Assembly: GCF_037975245.1 (NCBI RefSeq)
Contig: NC_092562.1
Location: 7,727,001-7,791,000, forward strand
DNA length: 64,000 nucleotides
Source: Apostichopus japonicus
Lineage: Eukaryota; Echinodermata; Holothuroidea; Aspidochirotida; Stichopodidae
Direction of reading: 5' to 3'
A program made the translations under genes and the position numbers. Below are positions 61,101 to 64,000 of the stretch, in pieces; the stretch's first letter is position 1, and every line of letters begins with the position of its first letter. The notes below the pieces were generated by a model that saw nothing but the letters and a program-made list of their open reading frames with translations, was not told the DNA's origin and did no database searches.

Positions 61101-63831
61101 TTTAGCATTGAAAGTGCACCCAAATCAAAACTCCTTTAGTATATGTATGTTGTAAGATCTGTTTAGAATACCCCTAGCTAGCCATGTGTCAGATGTCATT
61201 TGATTCTATATTGATGGTATCAATCAACATTCTTTACTTTCAATGCAGGGGCTTCACATACTATAAGATGAGTAACTTGGACAACCGTGTTGCAAATGCT
61301 GACCAACTGCTAACTCAAGACGTGGAGAAATTCTGCAACAGTGTAGCTGACTTGTACTCCAACCTTAGTAAGGTACGATGTAATGTTAGACTATTGTCTC
61401 GGTTAAGTAAACAATGGTTACAGTGAGTAGCAACAGTAATGGGAACATGGATGGATCTGCTCTTTGTTTATTGGTAATCAATATCCTCACAGACCTAACC
61501 TCCTCACAATTTGAGAGTTGCTTAATAAATCTTCCTACGTTTATATCATGTTCGTTGCCCCCTGAAATTAACTGTATTACAATCCTCCTAAGGAATGCTG
61601 AGGCTTTTGCAATAATTAATAGTTATGATGTTGGTTGACAAGGTTCATTTGACTTGTCATCATGTTTCTCTTTACAATTATTTTGTTCTCTTTTGCCTCC
61701 ATTTACAGCCTGTACTGGACATTGTTATTTACATTCGCCAGCTCGCTCTGGCAATAGGAGCTCAAGGTCCAGCTACTATGATAGGTTACCTTGCTGTTGC
61801 TGGGCTTATTTTGACCAGGTATGTTAAATTATTTATGTGGGGATGGGGTAGGGGATCAGGGAAGGGTTTGAACAAAGAGGAAAGTGTATAAATTGAAAGA
61901 GCAGTGAGTAGCATTATACCAGTAAAGACTTATAATAATCCTGGTTTCATATTCAGGTTGAGGAAGCCAGTCAGTCAGATGACAGTCCAGGAACAACGTC
62001 TTGAGGGTGAATTTCGTTTTGTAAACGCTCGCCTCATCACTAACAGTGAAGAAATTGCATTCTACCAAGGAAATAAGAGAGAAGAAAGGACTATTCAAAA
62101 AGCCTTTAGGAAGCTGGTGAGATCTGTTTTACTTGTTATGTTGCAATCAGTGTTACTGGACAATTCCAACATTTCAAGCTACAGTGTGCAGTGTACTAAA
62201 AGCCTTTAGGAAGCTGGTGAGATCTGTTTTACTTGTTATGTTGCAATCAGTGTTACTGGACAATTCCAACATTTCAAGCTACAGTGTGCAGTGTACTTAA
62301 AGCCTTTAGGAAGCTGGTGAGATCTGTTTTACTTGTTATGTTGCAATCAGTGTTACTGGACAATTCCAACATTTCAAGGTACTGTGTGCAGTGTACTAAA
62401 AGCCTTTAGGAAGCTGGTGAGATCTGTTCTACTTGTTATGTTGTAATCAGTGTTACTGGACAATTCCAACATTTCAAGCTACTGTGTGCAGTGTACTAAA
62501 AGCCTTTAGGAAGCTGGTGAGATCTGTTCTACTTGTTATGTTGTAATCAGTGTTACTGGACAATTCCAACATTTCAAGCTACAGTGTGCAGTGTACTTAA
62601 AGCCTTTAGGAAGCTGGTGAGATCTGTTTTACTTGTTATGTTGCAATCAGTGTTACTGGACAATTCCAACATTTCAAGCTACTGTGTGCAGTGTACTAAA
62701 AGCCTTTAGGCAGCTGGTGAGATCTGTTCTACTTGTTATGCTGCAATCAGTGTTACTGGACAATTCCAACATTTCAAGCTACAGTGTGCAGTGTACTTAA
62801 AGCCTTTAGGAAGCTGGTGAGATCTGTTTTACTTGTTATGTTGCAATCAGTGTTACTGGACAATTCCAACATTTCAAGCTACAGTGTGCAGTGTACTAAA
62901 AGCCTTTAGGAAGCTGGTGAGATCTGTGTTACTTGTTATGTTGCAATCAGTGTTACTGGACAATTCCAACATTTCAAGCTACTGTGTGCAATGTACTATA
63001 AGTGATAGTGCACATGCTATAAGCTTCAGTCAATAGGAATTTGGTGTAAATGGGTTAAGAGTTACATAGTCAAGGTGTTGTTAGTAAACAAGTAACAAGT
63101 CAAACACTGTTTCTTCTGTATCCACAGGTCGAACATCTGAATAACTTCATCTTCTTCAGGTTCTCCATGGGTTTTGTGGATAATATCATTGCCAAGTGTA
63201 AGTCTGACAATGCATTGTTTTAGCTACACAAATAATTTCATTGCATTCCTGTTCACATAGTCCTAGCTAGAAAACTGGACAGAAACAGTGGATTTGGGTG
63301 TTGAAGGAAATGCAGCTCAGTGTGGGTACTTGTCATCAGAACAATATGTTAGGGATGAAGGCTTACTTATCATCAGCATAATGTTAGTTTGTTTCAAAGG
63401 TGAATTAAAACAGAATAAAGGTAAGTAAAAGAGATGCAACGTTTGGTAGCACATTGTAATTGGAGAGAAGTAATGTACTGGTTTCCTATTGATTGTTGGG
63501 TTTCTTGTGATGAACTGACTTGTTGATCTGTGTCGTAAGCTAGGTATTCCAACCACTTTACAGGGTCTTGATCAAAGTTTCTCAACAGCTGTATTACATT
63601 GTAACCTGCTGCCTTGCTGTTGTTAATATCCTCTAACATCTTAAAGCCTTGCATCAGATTTGAAGATGCTATTTCACATAGTGAGTATACAGTGCAACCT
63701 ATGAAATTGTTGTTTCTTTATACTTTGTAACAGATTGTGCTACCTGTGTGGGTTGGTATGTTGTCAGTCGGCCATTCATGAATCCTGACGATCCTCTCCT
63801 GGAGAATATGAATCAAGCAGAAGCTTTGAAG
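49023..63831 (+). CDS. ABCD3: ABCD3/PMP70 peroxisomal half ABC transporter, 5' part (13 exons, runs off the window)
   Basis: Join: 49023-49147, 53184-53214, 55211-55260, 56230-56281, 58004-58092, 58482-58551, 59332-59358, 60238-60308, 61249-61372, 61709-61818, 61957-62116, 63128-63197, 63734-63831, then beyond the edge. 359 codons so far; human ABCD3 has 659. The visible part is the peroxisomal targeting N-terminus and the six-helix transmembrane domain; Walker A, signature and Walker B motifs must lie downstream. Diagnostic segments: [75 protein letters not shown] (the EAA-like loop) and [12 protein letters not shown]. Family knowledge: homodimers import long and branched-chain acyl-CoAs and bile-acid precursors into peroxisomes. 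It lies about 2.9 kb downstream of the ZYG11 gene's poly(A) signal, same strand. Confidence 0.96.
49931..52590. repeat. Large inverted repeat in ABCD3 intron 1, left arm split by a transposon
   Basis: Left arm 49931-50065 plus 51514-51615; right arm 52355-52590 as reverse complement. Matching blocks include GGATCAAAGACAATTTATTT, CAGTAACCTCAAA, GACTGAATACGCTC and CATATTGATGAC. The left arm is cut exactly where TIR element copy B sits, so the inverted repeat is older. It may be a foldback element; no protein seen. Confidence 0.75.
50066..51513. mobile_element. TIR DNA element, copy B (1448 bp)
   Basis: Starts TAGTGTTCAAACGATAATCGG and ends ...AATCTTTGAACACTA, inverted relative to copy A. The intact arm at 52355-52590 shows the pre-insertion sequence. 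TCCTA occurs within two bases of each end, a possible target duplication that I could not settle. No intact transposase. Confidence 0.8.
53184..53214 (+). CDS. ABCD3: ABCD3 exon 2 (31-base microexon)
   Basis: TTTTCAG acceptor and AAA/GTAAGT donor; reads [10 protein letters not shown] after the split Ser. It lies in the poorly conserved linker, but both its phases fit exons 1 and 3. Confidence 0.75.
53215..55210 (+). other. ABCD3 intron 2
   Basis: 2.0 kb. It contains the hammerhead-like retroelement relic near 54190-54610 and otherwise no recognisable structure. Confidence 0.6.
54481..54520 (+). ncRNA. Hammerhead-ribozyme-like relic (Penelope/retrozyme type)
   Basis: The order fits a minimal type I hammerhead. 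Stem I strand GCCT (54481-54484); core TGAAGA with the normally invariant C replaced by A (54485); stem II GATCC-TGCTA-GGATC; GAAA (54508-54511); then TGTC and the stem I partner AGGC (54516-54519). One extra A before stem II and the lost core C suggest it is inactive. Minimal hammerheads occur in Penelope-like elements and retrozymes; the flanking 54190-54610 may be such a fragment. Confidence 0.35.
55211..55260 (+). CDS. ABCD3: ABCD3 exon 3
   Basis: [17 protein letters not shown], matching human ...RAVVDKVFFS. Acceptor CTTTTAG, donor AG/GTATAC. Confidence 0.92.
55261..56229 (+). other. ABCD3 intron 3
   Basis: 969 bases, AT-rich. An 87-codon forward frame at 55815-56078 resembles nothing known to me and has no splice support. 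Nothing else seen. Confidence 0.6.
56230..56281 (+). CDS. ABCD3: ABCD3 exon 4
   Basis: [17 protein letters not shown], the conserved segment just before transmembrane helix 1. Confidence 0.93.
56330..57300 (+). repeat. Dispersed AGGTCA-rich repeat in ABCD3 intron 4
   Basis: Second copy of the family at 26450-27770 in the same orientation: head TTGCTTGCTGGAGGCAAAAG with a TG run, then AACTCATAAAGTACATC lines, GGTTGGTGGCAGAG and a CTGGCCCTCTGG end. It carries a perfect AGGTCA-A-AGGTCA at 56677-56689. Confidence 0.75.
58004..58092 (+). CDS. ABCD3: ABCD3 exon 5: transmembrane helix 1
   Basis: [20 protein letters not shown] then [10 protein letters not shown] clear hydrophobic helix followed by the conserved RT-CD-W motif. 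Confidence 0.94.
58482..58551 (+). CDS. ABCD3: ABCD3 exon 6
   Basis: [20 protein letters not shown] then AMPM, leading into transmembrane helix 2. Confidence 0.93.
59332..59358 (+). CDS. ABCD3: ABCD3 exon 7 (27-base microexon)
   Basis: ISLVNNVLK, almost identical to human ISLVNNFLK. Acceptor CATTTCTAG, donor GTAGGT. Confidence 0.93.
60238..60308 (+). CDS. ABCD3: ABCD3 exon 8
   Basis: [20 protein letters not shown] then KYL. Conserved loop after helix 2. Confidence 0.94.
61249..61372 (+). CDS. ABCD3: ABCD3 exon 9
   Basis: [20 protein letters not shown] and on to DLYSNLSK. Contains the ABCD-specific N-A-D-Q motif and is the most conserved transmembrane-domain exon. Confidence 0.96.
61709..61818 (+). 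CDS. ABCD3: ABCD3 exon 10
   Basis: [20 protein letters not shown] then [16 protein letters not shown]. Two hydrophobic segments, transmembrane helices 3 and 4. Confidence 0.95.
61957..62116 (+). CDS. ABCD3: ABCD3 exon 11: EAA-like loop
   Basis: [20 protein letters not shown] through [16 protein letters not shown] to AFRKL. Its last 16 bases and the donor are the first copy of the 9 x 100-bp tandem repeat downstream. The acceptor is ATTCAG at 61951. Confidence 0.95.
62101..63000 (+). repeat. 9 x 100-bp tandem repeat spanning an exon-intron boundary
   Basis: AGCCTTTAGGAAGCTG followed by GTGAGATCTG recurs at 62101, 62201, 62301 and so on to 62901, exactly every 100 bp. Each unit contains the last 16 coding bases of exon 11 plus the first 84 or so bases of intron 11. 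Only the first copy is joined to the exon. Units differ by a few substitutions (CTACAG/CTACTG, TTTT/TTCT). Confidence 0.98.
63128..63197 (+). CDS. ABCD3: ABCD3 exon 12
   Basis: [20 protein letters not shown] then IAK, transmembrane helix 5. Donor AAGT/GTAAGT, phase 1. Confidence 0.95.
63198..63733 (+). other. ABCD3 intron 12
   Basis: 536 bases. The antisense strand has an 86-codon open frame (63394-63654) with balanced composition ([31 protein letters not shown]), which may be a relic of another gene; I do not recognise it. Confidence 0.4.
63734..63831 (+). CDS. ABCD3: ABCD3 exon 13 (last in window)
   Basis: [20 protein letters not shown] then [13 protein letters not shown], helix 6 and the start of the linker to the nucleotide-binding domain. 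The gene continues past 64000. Confidence 0.94.
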
Positions 63832-64000
63832 GTGAGAAGGTCTCAAACATATAGCATTATGCTGCATTAATTAAGTTGTAATCCAATTATTGAACTCAAT
63901 CTACTAAGAGATTAAGCATATTACCATGGTAACTTGAACTGTTCTTCATCATACTCTCGTTGCAACATACTTATTTACTGTTTTCATCATACAAATGTAG

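Larger units (their letters stand above)
58093..61248 (+). other. ABCD3 introns 5-8
   Basis: Introns 58093-58481, 58552-59331, 59359-60237 and 60309-61248 are ordinary AT-rich sequence. I see no repeats, RNAs or further exons in them. Confidence 0.65.

Noticed and set aside
61904-62209. 101-codon frame covering ABCD3 exon 11 and the first repeat
   Set aside because: Real only from 61957 to 62116; both ends are intron sequence.
1-64000. tRNA or rRNA genes
   Set aside because: No cloverleaf with A and B boxes and no rRNA-like blocks noticed on either strand; the only tRNA-like sequence is the retrotransposon primer site.

Overview
The window is nuclear DNA from a multicellular animal. Its genes are split by GT-AG introns into short exons that only make sense when spliced, and the remaining sequence is dense in animal-type transposons, satellites and minisatellites. 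The two host genes match metazoan families. The AT-rich introns full of AGGTCA-type repeats make a marine invertebrate deuterostome (echinoderm-like) my best guess, but no species marker is present.

Layout: (1) 1-13138 is a huge 22-bp satellite (about 590 units, almost one GGTACC per unit) with higher-order periods of 616, 585, 880/814, 2054/1844 and 364 bp. (2) 13139-14697 is a non-satellite island holding a minisatellite of small hairpins. (3) 14698-16635 is a diverged block of the same satellite whose orientation flips near 16410. (4) 16916-17292 is a roughly 128-bp tandem repeat with AGGTCA direct repeats. It is interrupted by a non-autonomous hAT element (17301-23702, 15-bp TIRs, 8-bp target duplication), which is itself interrupted by a complete Ty3/gypsy retrotransposon of CsRn1 type (17798-23042; both 528-bp LTRs read the same; gag and pol open).

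(5) 24959-45675 is a complete ZYG11-family gene on the + strand: 11 coding exons and 750 codons. It encodes a predicted substrate receptor of a Cullin-2 ubiquitin ligase, with an elongin-C BC box, leucine-rich repeats and a C-terminal armadillo domain carrying the Gly/N-degron pocket residues. Its introns hold dispersed AGGTCA-rich repeats, a TIR transposon copy and a 43-bp minisatellite of about 55 units. (6) 46107-48930 is intergenic with no recognisable gene. (7) 49023 to the right edge is the 5' part of a peroxisomal half ABC transporter of the ABCD3/PMP70 family: 13 exons and 359 codons covering the transmembrane domain. The ATP-binding domain lies beyond the window.

The two genes lie head to tail on the + strand and have unrelated functions (ubiquitin ligase receptor; peroxisomal fatty-acyl transporter), so nothing suggests joint action. 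The most unusual structures are the phase-shifted 22-bp satellite, the nested young retrotransposon, a 9 x 100-bp tandem duplication of an exon-intron boundary in ABCD3, a hammerhead-ribozyme-like relic, and a 43-bp intronic array carrying about 55 TAATTA cores.
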